A stretch of 6,297 nucleotides of DNA, taken from assembly GCA_026994095.1 (NCBI GenBank), contig JALWRU010000215.1:1-6297 (forward strand), read 5' to 3'. The stretch comes from Nitrospira sp. Its GTDB lineage: Bacteria > Nitrospirota > JACRHL01. The notes under the pieces were generated by a model. It saw only the letters and a list, made by a program, of their open reading frames with translations, made no database searches and was not told the origin of the DNA. Within the stretch, counting starts at the first letter, position 1; each line of letters starts with the position of its first letter. The translations under genes were made by a program, and so were the position numbers. Of this stretch, positions 1 to 6,043 are shown one piece after another.

Positions 1-2
1 TG

Positions 3-380
3 GAGCGTATCATCCTGCCGGACTCCTGCATCCTGTTGGACTACATGCTCACCCGCATGACCCGCATCATCGCCAATTTGACCCTCTACCCGGAGCATAT
101 GCGGCACAATCTGGAGTTGACCGGCGGTCTGGTCTACTCCCAGCGGGTGCTGTTGGCGTTGACCGAAGCGGGTGCGCCACGGGATGATGCCTACCGGGTG
201 GTACAGGCCAATGCCATGGAGGCGTGGCGCGAGCGCGGCAGCTTTATGAGTCGTCTGCAGCAGGATGCCCAGGTGACCCGCTGGATGGATGCGGATGCCA
301 TTGCTGGCTGCTTCGACCCGGCCTATTTCATGCGCCATGTGGACACCATCTACGAGCGGGTGTTTGGCGCGGGTGTCTAG
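3..380 (+). CDS. purB: Adenylosuccinate lyase PurB, C-terminal part (5' end outside window)
   Basis: PurB catalyses two fumarate-releasing steps of purine metabolism: SAICAR to AICAR, and adenylosuccinate to AMP. It acts as a cytoplasmic homotetramer. The reading frame is open from the left edge (codons from base 3) and stops with TAG at 378-380, giving about 125 C-terminal residues. It begins in the conserved ERIILPDS segment and continues through TRIIANLTLYPEHM, GGLVYSQRVLLAL, a Tyr-Arg-Val-Val-Gln stretch with AMEAW, and a CFDPAYF...VDTIYERVF tail. This pattern matches the short Bacillus-type PurB rather than the longer E. coli type. The catalytic His and Ser regions lie upstream, outside the window. 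The ATG at base 36 is internal, not the start, because the family similarity extends upstream of it. purC follows after 55 bases, so the two are probably co-transcribed. Confidence 0.93.
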   Translation, partial: ERIILPDSCILLDYMLTRMTRIIANLTLYPEHMRHNLELTGGLVYSQRVLLALTEAGAPRDDAYRVVQANAMEAWRERGSFMSRLQQDAQVTRWMDADAIAGCFDPAYFMRHVDTIYERVFGAGV

Positions 381-424
381 CCCGGTTTAGAATCCGTATT
401 TTCCTCTTTTTGTTTTATAGGGAT

Positions 425-428
425 AGGG
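425..428 (+). promoter_or_regulatory. Ribosome binding site of purC
   Basis: AGGG lies seven bases before the purC ATG at 436, a normal Shine-Dalgarno distance. The preceding stretch (about 399-418) is strongly pyrimidine/T-rich. I see no convincing -35/-10 pair there, so purC is most simply read as part of the purB transcript. Confidence 0.5.
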
Positions 429-435
429 CAGCGTT

Positions 436-1149
436 ATGTCACCGGTAAAGCGGCTGGAAAAACTGTACGAAGGTAAAGCCAAGATCATCTACGCTACCGA
501 TGATCCGGACCTGGTCATCCAGTATTTCAAGGATGATGCCACCGCCTTTGACGGCAAAAAAAAAGGTGCCATCACCGACAAGGGGGTGCTCAACAACCGT
601 ATCAGCGAACATCTGTTCGGAGTGCTGGCCGAAGCCGGGATCGAGAACCAGTTTGTCTCCTGCCCGTCGGAGCGGGAGATGCTCTGCAAGCGGCTGGAGA
701 TCATTCAGGTCGAGATGATCGGGCGTAACATTGCCGCCGGTAGTCTGGCCAAGCGCATCGGAGTGCCGGAGGGCACCGTGCTGCGGGTTCCCATCGTTGA
801 AACCTACTATAAGTCCGACGAACTGGGTGACCCCATGCTGTGTGACGAGCATATTTTCATGCTTGAACTGGCCACCCCGGAACAGCTTGAAACCATGCGC
901 GAGACCACCCGCAAGATCAATCAGGTGCTGACTGATTACATGGTGGGTCGCGACATCCGGCTGGTGGACTTTAAGGTGGAGTTTGGTCTGCACAAGGGTC
1001 GGGTCATGCTGGGTGATGAGATCAGCCCCGACACCTGCCGCTTGTGGGATCAGGACACCAACGAAAAGCTGGACAAGGACCGCTTCCGGCGCGATCTGGG
1101 CAGCGTAGAAGAAGCCTATCAGGAAGTCGCCCGCCGCATTTGCGGTTGA
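436..1149 (+). CDS. purC: SAICAR synthetase PurC (phosphoribosylaminoimidazole-succinocarboxamide synthase)
   Basis: PurC joins L-aspartate to CAIR using ATP to make SAICAR, the substrate that PurB, encoded just upstream, then cleaves. The 237-residue length is the usual bacterial size. Visible family features: the N-terminal LYEGKAKIIY nucleotide-loop segment (about residues 10-19), the RNIAAGSLAKR motif (from residue 97), VDFKVEFG (177-184), and the GDEISPDTCRLWD signature (from residue 193), which contributes to metal and substrate binding. KDRFRRDLG near the C-terminus is also typical. The ATG at 436 has an AGGG Shine-Dalgarno at a good distance and gives an N-terminus that aligns with known PurC. 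Residues 41-43 are three lysines encoded by an unbroken run of nine A (556-564), a possible slippage site, but the frame is intact. purS begins 19 bases after the stop. Confidence 0.97.
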   Translation: MSPVKRLEKLYEGKAKIIYATDDPDLVIQYFKDDATAFDGKKKGAITDKGVLNNRISEHLFGVLAEAGIENQFVSCPSEREMLCKRLEIIQVEMIGRNIAAGSLAKRIGVPEGTVLRVPIVETYYKSDELGDPMLCDEHIFMLELATPEQLETMRETTRKINQVLTDYMVGRDIRLVDFKVEFGLHKGRVMLGDEISPDTCRLWDQDTNEKLDKDRFRRDLGSVEEAYQEVARRICG

Positions 1150-1155
1150 TCGGGC

Positions 1156-1163
1156 AGAGGGAG
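1156..1163 (+). promoter_or_regulatory. Ribosome binding site of purS
   Basis: AGAGGGAG, a strong purine-rich Shine-Dalgarno match, lies five bases before the ATG at 1169 and fixes the purS start. It is the clearest ribosome binding site in the purine block. Confidence 0.65.
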
Positions 1164-1168
1164 TACAG

Positions 1169-1408
1169 ATGAAAGCAACCGTTACCGTGACCTTTAAAGA
1201 GGGGGTGCTGGAGCCGCAAGGTCAGGCCATTTTAGGGTCGTTGCATACCCTGGGGTACAGCGGTGTGAGTGGCGTGCGGGTAGGTAAACTGATTGAGCTG
1301 GAGTTGTCGGACGGCGACGAGGCGTCTGCCCGCAAGGAGCTGGATGCCATGTGTCAGGAGCTGTTGGCCAGCCCGGTGATTGAACACTACGACATCCGGA
1401 TTGGATAA
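1169..1408 (+). CDS. purS: FGAM synthase subunit PurS
   Basis: PurS is the small structural subunit of the three-part phosphoribosylformylglycinamidine synthase. It bridges the glutaminase PurQ and the synthetase PurL, which together convert FGAR to FGAM. The 79-residue product is the normal PurS size. It shows the family layout: an opening beta strand (MKATVTVTFKEGVLEPQGQA), the helix-loop LHTLGYSGVSGVRVGK, a strand ending in IELEL, and a C-terminal ASPVIEHYDIRIG in which the Glu-x-Tyr pattern is characteristic. The ATG is set by a strong Shine-Dalgarno five bases upstream. purC-purS order is common in lineages with split FGAM synthase, but there purQ and purL usually follow. Here hemH follows instead, so PurQ and PurL must be encoded elsewhere. 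Confidence 0.94.
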   Translation: MKATVTVTFKEGVLEPQGQAILGSLHTLGYSGVSGVRVGKLIELELSDGDEASARKELDAMCQELLASPVIEHYDIRIG

Positions 1409-1421
1409 ACCGACCATCACA

Positions 1422-2432
1422 GTGGTTCCGGTGGTAGATACGCACACCCGCGTGCGTCCTACCGGTATTCTGGTGGTGAATCTGGGTACCCCGGATGAGC
1501 CCACCGCCCCGGCCTTAAAGCGCTACTTAAAGCAGTTTTTGTGGGACCCACGGGTGGTCAATGTGGCCCGCCCGATCTGGTGGCCGATCCTCAACCTGTA
1601 CATCTTGAATACCCGCCCTGCGGTGTCAGCGGCACTCTACGAGAAGATATGGACCGAGCACGGCTCCCCCCTGAAGGTCGCCAGCCAGCAGGTGGTCGAC
1701 GGCATCGCCAAAATCTTTGCCGAGGACGGCAACCCGGTGGAGGCGGACTATCAGGTGGTGCTGGCCATGCGCTACGGCAGCCCGTCTATCGCCGATGGGC
1801 TGGAGACGCTGAAAGCGTGTGGCCGTATTGTGGTGCTGCCGATGTTTCCCCAGTACTGTAGTGCCACCACCGCCAGTATATTGGACGAGGTGGCCGATCT
1901 GATTCGACCCCGACGGCAGTTGCCGGAGCTGGTGACCATCGCCGACTACTGCGATCACCCGGATTACATCGGTGCGCTGGCAGCGTCGGTGCAGGCTCAC
2001 TGGAAGCAGCACGGACGTGGCAAACGGCTATTGATGTCGTTTCACGGCATGCCGGAGCGGTACCGCACCGAGGGTGACCCCTATTCGGCCCAGTGCCGAC
2101 ACACCGCCGCCTGTCTGGCAGAGGCGTTGTCGCTGGATGACGACGACTGGAAGATGGCGTTCCAGTCGCGCTTTGGGGCCTCCCCCTGGCTGACCCCCTA
2201 TACCGACGAAATGTTGGTGAGCTGGGGTGAAGAGGGGCTGGAAACTGCCGACATCATCTGCCCCGGATTCTCTGCCGACTGTCTGGAAACCCTGGAAGAG
2301 ATTGCCATTTCCGGGGCAGAGACATTTCAACAGGCGGGCGGTGGCACCCTGCGCTATGTGCCTGCGTTGAACGCCCATCCAGACCATATCGCCATGCTCA
2401 CCACCGTGCTGCGGGAGCACCTGCCCGGTTGA
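1422..2432 (+). CDS. hemH: Ferrochelatase HemH (non-ATG start, exact start unresolved)
   Basis: Ferrochelatase inserts Fe2+ into protoporphyrin IX, the last step of protoheme synthesis; the enzyme is cytoplasmic or loosely membrane-bound. With the start given here the product is 336 residues, close to the proteobacterial norm. Visible features: the N-terminal TGILVVNLGTPDEPT segment, the LMSFHGMPERYRTEGDPY motif containing the active-site His208, the QSRFGASPWLTPYT segment, and PGFSADCLETLEEI containing the conserved acidic Glu289, which pairs with the His in metal insertion. The frame opens right after a TGA at 1377-1379 and the first in-frame ATG is deep inside the conserved region, so the start must be TTG or GTG. 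Candidates are TTG 1380, TTG 1401 (overlapping the purS stop by eight bases), GTG 1422, GTG 1431 and GTG 1452. None has a good Shine-Dalgarno. I chose 1422 because it avoids overlap and still includes the whole conserved domain. Translational coupling to purS is likely. Confidence 0.95.
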   Translation: MVPVVDTHTRVRPTGILVVNLGTPDEPTAPALKRYLKQFLWDPRVVNVARPIWWPILNLYILNTRPAVSAALYEKIWTEHGSPLKVASQQVVDGIAKIFAEDGNPVEADYQVVLAMRYGSPSIADGLETLKACGRIVVLPMFPQYCSATTASILDEVADLIRPRRQLPELVTIADYCDHPDYIGALAASVQAHWKQHGRGKRLLMSFHGMPERYRTEGDPYSAQCRHTAACLAEALSLDDDDWKMAFQSRFGASPWLTPYTDEMLVSWGEEGLETADIICPGFSADCLETLEEIAISGAETFQQAGGGTLRYVPALNAHPDHIAMLTTVLREHLPG

Positions 2433-2441
2433 TCCTCCCGC
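2411..2441 (+). other. Inverted repeat at the hemH 3' end
   Basis: GCGGGAG (2411-2417) and CTCCCGC (2435-2441) are a perfect seven-base inverted repeat spanning the hemH stop, with a 17-base loop. No T-run follows, so it is not a classical intrinsic terminator. It might be a 3'-protecting hairpin or part of a factor-dependent stop, or may be chance in GC-rich DNA. Confidence 0.25.
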
Positions 2442-2448
2442 CTGGCCC

Positions 2449-2476
2449 TTGCCAACCCCAAAACCTGCGTTAAATC
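2449..2476 (+). promoter_or_regulatory. Possible sigma-70-type promoter upstream of clpB
   Basis: TTGCCA (2449-2454) matches the -35 consensus at five of six positions. A weak -10 follows after 15-16 bases, read as TTAAAT (2470-2475) or TAAATC (2471-2476). This is the only AT-richer patch in the hemH-clpB gap, which supports a separate clpB promoter, but the -10 match is poor. Confidence 0.28.
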
Positions 2477-2501
2477 CATTGTAACGATGGTCCGACCTGC
2501 T

Positions 2502-2528
2502 CTTGCTGAAGGTGAGGGTGCCTCGGAT
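2502..2528 (+). promoter_or_regulatory. Weak heat-shock (sigma-32-like) promoter candidate of clpB
   Basis: CTTGCT (2502-2507), 13 bases, then CCTCGGAT (2521-2528) has the arrangement of a sigma-32 promoter (CTTGAA, then CCCCATNT) but several mismatches in each half. clpB is under sigma-32 control in many proteobacteria, which is the main reason to list it. It would leave a very short leader that still contains the GGAGG site. Confidence 0.18.
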
Positions 2529-2539
2529 CGAAACGACTG

Positions 2540-2544
2540 TGGAG
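2540..2544 (+). promoter_or_regulatory. Ribosome binding site deciding the clpB start
   Basis: A perfect GGAGG lies about six bases before ATG 2551. It favours this start over the in-frame TTG at 2503, which would add 16 residues not found in ClpB proteins. Confidence 0.65.
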
Positions 2545-2550
2545 GCCGGT

Positions 2551-5148
2551 ATGGATCTGAATCAATTTACCCAAAAGGCCCGCGAGGCTGTTGCAGGCGC
2601 GCAGGAGCTGGCGGTGCAGCGGCATCATCAGCAGGTGGATACATCTCACCTGCTGATTACCTTGCTGGCCGATACCGATGGGCTGGTGCCACGGCTGTTG
2701 CAGCGTATGGAGATCGACCCCAAGGCGCTGCTGACCACCACCGTGGTCGAACTGGAGCGCCGCCCGCAAGTGACCGGCGGCGGAGCCAGCGAACGGCCGG
2801 TCTATGCGGCCCGTTCTCTGCAAGAAGTGCTGACCCGCGCCAAGACCGAGGCCGACAGCCTCAAGGATGAATACGTCAGCGTCGAGCACCTGTTGCTGGC
2901 GCTGCTGCATGGAACCGGCGCAACGACTTTGACCGACGCCGGGGTGAGTCGTGACCGGCTGCTGGAGGTGCTGTCGCAGGTGCGCGGCAACCAGCGGGTG
3001 ACCAGTGACAACCCGGAGGCCAGCTACGAGGCCCTGGCCAAGTACGGGCAGGATTTGGTGGAACTGGCGCGGGAAGGCAAACTCGACCCGGTGATCGGGC
3101 GCGATGCCGAGATCCGCAGCCTGATCCGTATTCTGTCCCGCAAAACCAAAAATAACCCGGTCTTGATTGGTGAGGCCGGGGTCGGCAAAACCGCCATCGC
3201 CGAAGGGCTGGCGCAACGGATCCTGAACGGTGACGTGCCGGAGGGCCTCAAGGACCGCACGGTCTATGCGCTGGACATGACTGCGTTGATGGCCGGAGCC
3301 AAATACCGGGGCGAATTTGAAGAGCGGCTGAAGGCGGTGCTGGCCGAAATTCAGGCCGCCGAAGGGCGCATCCTGCTGTTTATCGATGAGCTGCATACCA
3401 TCGTCGGCGCAGGCAAGACCGAAGGCTCGACCGATGCGGGCAACATGCTCAAGCCGTTGCTGGCGCGGGGGGCGCTGCACTGTATCGGTGCCACCACCCT
3501 GGACGAATACCGCCAGTACATTGAAAAAGATGCGGCCCTGGAGCGACGTTTTCAGCCAGTGATGGTGGGCGCTCCCAGTGTGGAGGACACCATCTCCATT
3601 TTGCGCGGCCTGCGCGAGCGTTTTGAGGTGCACCACGGGGTGCGGATTCAGGACAAGGCGCTGGTGGCGGCGGCGCGCATGTCGGACCGTTATATTGCCG
3701 ACCGCAACCTGCCGGACAAGGCCATCGATCTGGTGGATGAGGCGTCTGCCAGTATCCGTACCGAGATCGATTCCATGCCTGCCGAACTGGACGAAGCCAC
3801 CCGCCGGGAGATGCGCCTCAAGATTGAAGCGGCGGCCTTGAAAAAAGAGAGCGACAGCGCCAGCAAGGAGCGGCTGGCCGATCTGGAGCAAGAGCTGGCT
3901 GATCTGGCCGAGTCGGTGACCACCATGCGGACCCGTTGGGATACCGAGAAGGGTGCCATCGACCGGGCCAAGGCCTTGCGCGCTCGCATCGAGGAGGTGC
4001 GGCGTGAGATCGAAGGGGCCGAGCGGGCCTACGAGTTAGAGAAGGTGGCCGAGTTGCGCCACGGGGTGTTGCCCAAGCTGGAGCGCCAGTTGGAAGAGCT
4101 CCCTGATCCGGGTGACGGCGCGGGTGCGCTGTTGCATCACGAGGTGTCAGAGGAGGCCATCGCCCAGGTGGTGGCCCGCTGGACCGGTATACCGGTGACC
4201 CGGCTGGTGGAGTCGGAGCGCGAGAAGCTGCTGCGTCTTGATCAGGTGTTGCATGAGCGGGTAGTGGGGCAGCACGAGGCGGTGCAGGCGGTGGCCGACG
4301 CGGTTATCCGCGCCCGTGCGGGCATCAAGGACCCGGACCGGCCGATCGGTTCGTTCCTGTTTTTAGGCCCCACCGGGGTGGGTAAAACCGAGCTGGCCCG
4401 CACCCTGGCCCAATGCCTGTTTGACAGTGCCGACCACATGATCCGCATCGATATGAGTGAATACATGGAGCGCCACTCGGTGTCACGACTGGTGGGGGCA
4501 CCTCCCGGCTATGTGGGCTACGAAGAGGGGGGCCAGTTGACCGAGGCGGTGCGCCGCCAGCCCTATTCGGTGGTGCTGCTGGACGAGGTGGAGAAGGCCC
4601 ACCCGGATGTGTTCAACATCCTGTTGCAACTGCTGGACGAAGGCCGCTTGACCGACTCCCACGGGCGCACGGTGAGCTTCCGCAATACGGTGGTAGTAAT
4701 GACCAGCAATATCGGCTCGCCCCACCTGCTGGAGGGGATCGACGAGGATGGTCAATTGACTGATGAGGCGCGGCAGCAGGTGATGGCCGAGATGCGCCAG
4801 CACTTCCGCCCGGAATTCATCAATCGACTGGACGATGTGGTGTTGTTCACACCGCTGACCCTGGCCGAGATCCAGACCATTGTGGACCTGTTGCTGGACG
4901 AGGTGAGCGAACGGTTGCAAGGCCGCCAGATCACCTTGCAGGTGACCGATCAGGCCCGCCAGTTTGTGGCCGAGGAGGGGTATGATCCGGTCTACGGTGC
5001 GCGCCCGTTGAAGCGCTTTATCCAGCGCCGGGTAGAGACTGCCATCGCCCGACAACTGGTGGCTGGTGATGTGCCCGACGGGGCGCAATTGACGGTCGAT
5101 ATGAAGGACGGCGAACTACTGGTGACAGCTCAGGTCGGGTCGTCCTGA
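2551..5148 (+). CDS. clpB: ATP-dependent protein disaggregase ClpB (Hsp100)
   Basis: ClpB is a hexameric AAA+ machine that threads aggregated proteins through its pore, working with DnaK/DnaJ/GrpE in the cytoplasm. The 865 residues match the family length. Order: N domain (about 1-145, starting MDLNQFTQKAREA), AAA-1 with Walker A GEAGVGKT (207-214), pore tyrosine Y252 in AKYRGEF, Walker B D279-E280, and arginine fingers R332/R333 in ALERRFQ. Next comes the coiled-coil middle domain (about 410-530, rich in Glu/Arg/Lys/Leu), which ClpA lacks. AAA-2 has Walker A GPTGVGKT (606-613), pore tyrosine Y654 in GAPPGYVGYEEGG, Walker B D678-E679 and R759 in RPEFINRLDD. There is no ClpP-binding IGF/IGL-type loop evident, consistent with a disaggregase rather than a protease partner. 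All catalytic residues are intact. ATG 2551 follows a perfect GGAGG. Internal GTG codons at 2980 and 2998 could start the shortened form lacking the N domain. Confidence 0.98.
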   Translation: MDLNQFTQKAREAVAGAQELAVQRHHQQVDTSHLLITLLADTDGLVPRLLQRMEIDPKALLTTTVVELERRPQVTGGGASERPVYAARSLQEVLTRAKTEADSLKDEYVSVEHLLLALLHGTGATTLTDAGVSRDRLLEVLSQVRGNQRVTSDNPEASYEALAKYGQDLVELAREGKLDPVIGRDAEIRSLIRILSRKTKNNPVLIGEAGVGKTAIAEGLAQRILNGDVPEGLKDRTVYALDMTALMAGAKYRGEFEERLKAVLAEIQAAEGRILLFIDELHTIVGAGKTEGSTDAGNMLKPLLARGALHCIGATTLDEYRQYIEKDAALERRFQPVMVGAPSVEDTISILRGLRERFEVHHGVRIQDKALVAAARMSDRYIADRNLPDKAIDLVDEASASIRTEIDSMPAELDEATRREMRLKIEAAALKKESDSASKERLADLEQELADLAESVTTMRTRWDTEKGAIDRAKALRARIEEVRREIEGAERAYELEKVAELRHGVLPKLERQLEELPDPGDGAGALLHHEVSEEAIAQVVARWTGIPVTRLVESEREKLLRLDQVLHERVVGQHEAVQAVADAVIRARAGIKDPDRPIGSFLFLGPTGVGKTELARTLAQCLFDSADHMIRIDMSEYMERHSVSRLVGAPPGYVGYEEGGQLTEAVRRQPYSVVLLDEVEKAHPDVFNILLQLLDEGRLTDSHGRTVSFRNTVVVMTSNIGSPHLLEGIDEDGQLTDEARQQVMAEMRQHFRPEFINRLDDVVLFTPLTLAEIQTIVDLLLDEVSERLQGRQITLQVTDQARQFVAEEGYDPVYGARPLKRFIQRRVETAIARQLVAGDVPDGAQLTVDMKDGELLVTAQVGSS

Positions 5149-5191
5149 CCGGGCAGTCCGGGAGGGAGCAACCGGGTAGACGGTCTTTACT
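5147..5191 (+). terminator. Weak candidate transcription stop after clpB
   Basis: GACCG (5147-5151) can pair with CGGTC (5181-5185), followed by TTTACT. Inside lie several CCGG segments able to make small hairpins. The closing stem is only five bases around a long loop and the T-run is three, so this is a poor intrinsic terminator and the end of clpB may be factor-dependent. Confidence 0.18.
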
Positions 5192-5217
5192 AAATAACCA
5201 CAATGTTATGTTGGTAA
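5187..5217. promoter_or_regulatory. Palindromic operator candidate in front of tetR
   Basis: The region contains overlapping dyads. ACCACAATGTTATGTTGGT (5197-5215) is a 19-base imperfect palindrome with ACCA/TGGT ends and AT/AT inner matches. TTACTAA (5187-5193) pairs with TTGGTAA (5211-5217) at six of seven positions. ATAAC/GTTAT (5194-5198, 5205-5209) is perfect. The site is AT-rich in GC-rich surroundings and overlaps a possible -35 box at 5211-5216. This size and position suit a TetR-family dimer repressing its own gene. Confidence 0.42.
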
Positions 5218-5240
5218 TGTGAGGCCGGGTCCGTCACAAT
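5211..5240 (+). promoter_or_regulatory. Possible tetR promoter
   Basis: TTGGTA (5211-5216), an 18-base spacer and CACAAT (5235-5240) match the -35 and -10 consensus at four of six positions each. Transcription would begin about six to eight bases after the -10, at or next to the ATG at 5247, implying a leaderless message. Confidence 0.3.
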
Positions 5241-5246
5241 AGGGGT

Positions 5247-5882
5247 ATGAGTCAGCAGGGCGATACCAAAGACCGCTTGATCGGCACCATGATGCGATTG
5301 ATGTGGCAGGACGGTTACGGCGCGGTCGGTATTGAGCGCATCTGTACCGAGGCCGGGGTCAACCGGGGCAGCCTGTATCACTTTTTCGCCTCCAAAGAGC
5401 AGTTGGCCATCGATACGCTGGAGGCCACCTGGCAGTTGGCGCGTGCCAAGTATTATGACGAAGCCTTCGACCCCAAGGTGGCACCGCTGGAGCGAATCAA
5501 TCGTTTTGTGATGCTCAATTACGACCACCACAAGCAGCTTGGCTCCGTCGAGTGGACCGCTGAACAGGGCTGCCCGTTTGTGAATATGGGGGCTGAGATC
5601 GGTAACGACAATTTACCGATCCGCAGCACCATTCGCGATATCTATGAGCGTGAACGACGCTATTTCGAGCAAGCGCTGGCCGACGCCATCACTGGTGGCG
5701 ATATTCCCGAGCAGGATGCCGAACTGAGCAGTTGTGTGCTGGTGGCCCTGTTGACCGGACTATTTGTCCATGCCAAGGTGTACAACAACATTGAGCTGTT
5801 GCGGCAATTTGCCGAACCAGCGGCCCGTATCATCGGTGCCCCGGTGGTCACTGGTGAACTGGCGTCATGGCAATCGGTATGA
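5247..5882 (+). CDS. TetR/AcrR-family transcriptional regulator
   Basis: This 211-residue protein is a one-component DNA-binding repressor of normal TetR size. Residues about 5-50 form the N-terminal DNA-binding domain. The helix-turn-helix is clear at about 25-49: GAVGIERICTEAGVNRGSLYHFF followed by SKEQL. The C-terminal ligand domain is helical and contains GCPFVNMGAEIGN, whose cysteine is residue 109. A similar Gly-Cys-x-x-x-Asn/Lys segment occurs in NemR-like regulators, where the cysteine senses electrophiles, but ligand prediction from this is weak. ATG 5247 is the first possible start after an in-frame TGA at 5220-5222. AGGGG abuts the ATG too closely for an ordinary Shine-Dalgarno. 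No divergent or same-operon target gene is present: clpB is upstream and aat converges. The only local target visible is its own operator candidate at 5187-5217. Confidence 0.9.
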   Translation: MSQQGDTKDRLIGTMMRLMWQDGYGAVGIERICTEAGVNRGSLYHFFASKEQLAIDTLEATWQLARAKYYDEAFDPKVAPLERINRFVMLNYDHHKQLGSVEWTAEQGCPFVNMGAEIGNDNLPIRSTIRDIYERERRYFEQALADAITGGDIPEQDAELSSCVLVALLTGLFVHAKVYNNIELLRQFAEPAARIIGAPVVTGELASWQSV

Positions 5883-5897
5883 TCGATTTTTTAAGGT

Positions 5898-5942
5898 GGC
5901 GAGTTAACCGACCGATCAATTAATGAACCTTCGGTGCTCGCC
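5898..5942. repeat. Smaller inverted repeat between tetR and aat
   Basis: GGCGAG (5898-5903) pairs with CTCGCC (5937-5942), and inside it ACCGA (5907-5911) pairs with TCGGT (5931-5935), leaving a 19-base loop. No T-run follows on either strand, so it is not a classical terminator. A T6 run (5887-5892) lies before it on the plus strand. It sits 14 bases from the larger structure at 5957-6043. Confidence 0.45.
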
Positions 5943-5956
5943 GACGGTTCCGGTTT

Positions 5957-6043
5957 GGCAGTATCTGCTGCCACATCGTGTTTGCGTCTGTGTGCATACA
6001 GCTCTCAGACAGGGTGCGATGGGGGCTGGCAGCAGATACTGTC
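5957..6043 (+). repeat. Long imperfect hairpin with 17-base arms
   Basis: The arms 5957-5973 and 6027-6043 are complementary over 17 bases: 15 consecutive Watson-Crick pairs, one G.U pair (5958/6042) and one closing G-C pair. Inside, CATCG (5974-5978) pairs with CGATG (6017-6021), followed by five possible consecutive G.U/U.G pairs (5979-5983 with 6012-6016), then GTCTG (5986-5990) with CAGAC (6006-6010) around a 15-base loop. GGGGC (6022-6026) bulges. Nearly all non-Watson-Crick pairs are G.U on the plus strand and would be A.C mismatches on the minus strand, so a plus-strand RNA folds better. GTTTTTA follows. Possible identities are a tetR terminator/3' UTR, a small RNA or a miniature inverted-repeat element. 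Confidence 0.7.

Noticed and set aside
399..421. Promoter directly upstream of purC
   Set aside because: TATAGG at 416-421 resembles a -10, but no -35 occurs at 16-18 bases, and it lies too close to the start codon context to be convincing.
439..993. Open frame of 184 codons antisense to purC
   Set aside because: It mirrors the codons of purC, with no ribosome binding site or recognisable motif.
2503..2550. Upstream TTG start for clpB adding 16 residues
   Set aside because: The ATG at 2551 has a perfect GGAGG and gives the standard ClpB N-terminus; the extension is not family-like.
2470..3891. Open frame of 473 codons on the minus strand opposite clpB
   Set aside because: It lies wholly antisense to a gene with unmistakable ClpB motifs. 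Its translation is rich in His, Gln, Gly and Arg without any recognisable domain, typical of a shadow in GC-rich coding DNA.
4483..5088. Open frame of 201 codons on the minus strand opposite clpB AAA-2
   Set aside because: Same shadow pattern, low-complexity composition, no domain seen.
5886..5892. T-run after tetR as an intrinsic terminator
   Set aside because: Only a four-base stem (ATCG/CGAT) precedes it, too weak for a terminator.
5957..6043. Integron attC site
   Set aside because: The structure size fits, but the ends lack the RYYYAAC and GTTRRRY core sites, and there is no integrase or cassette context.
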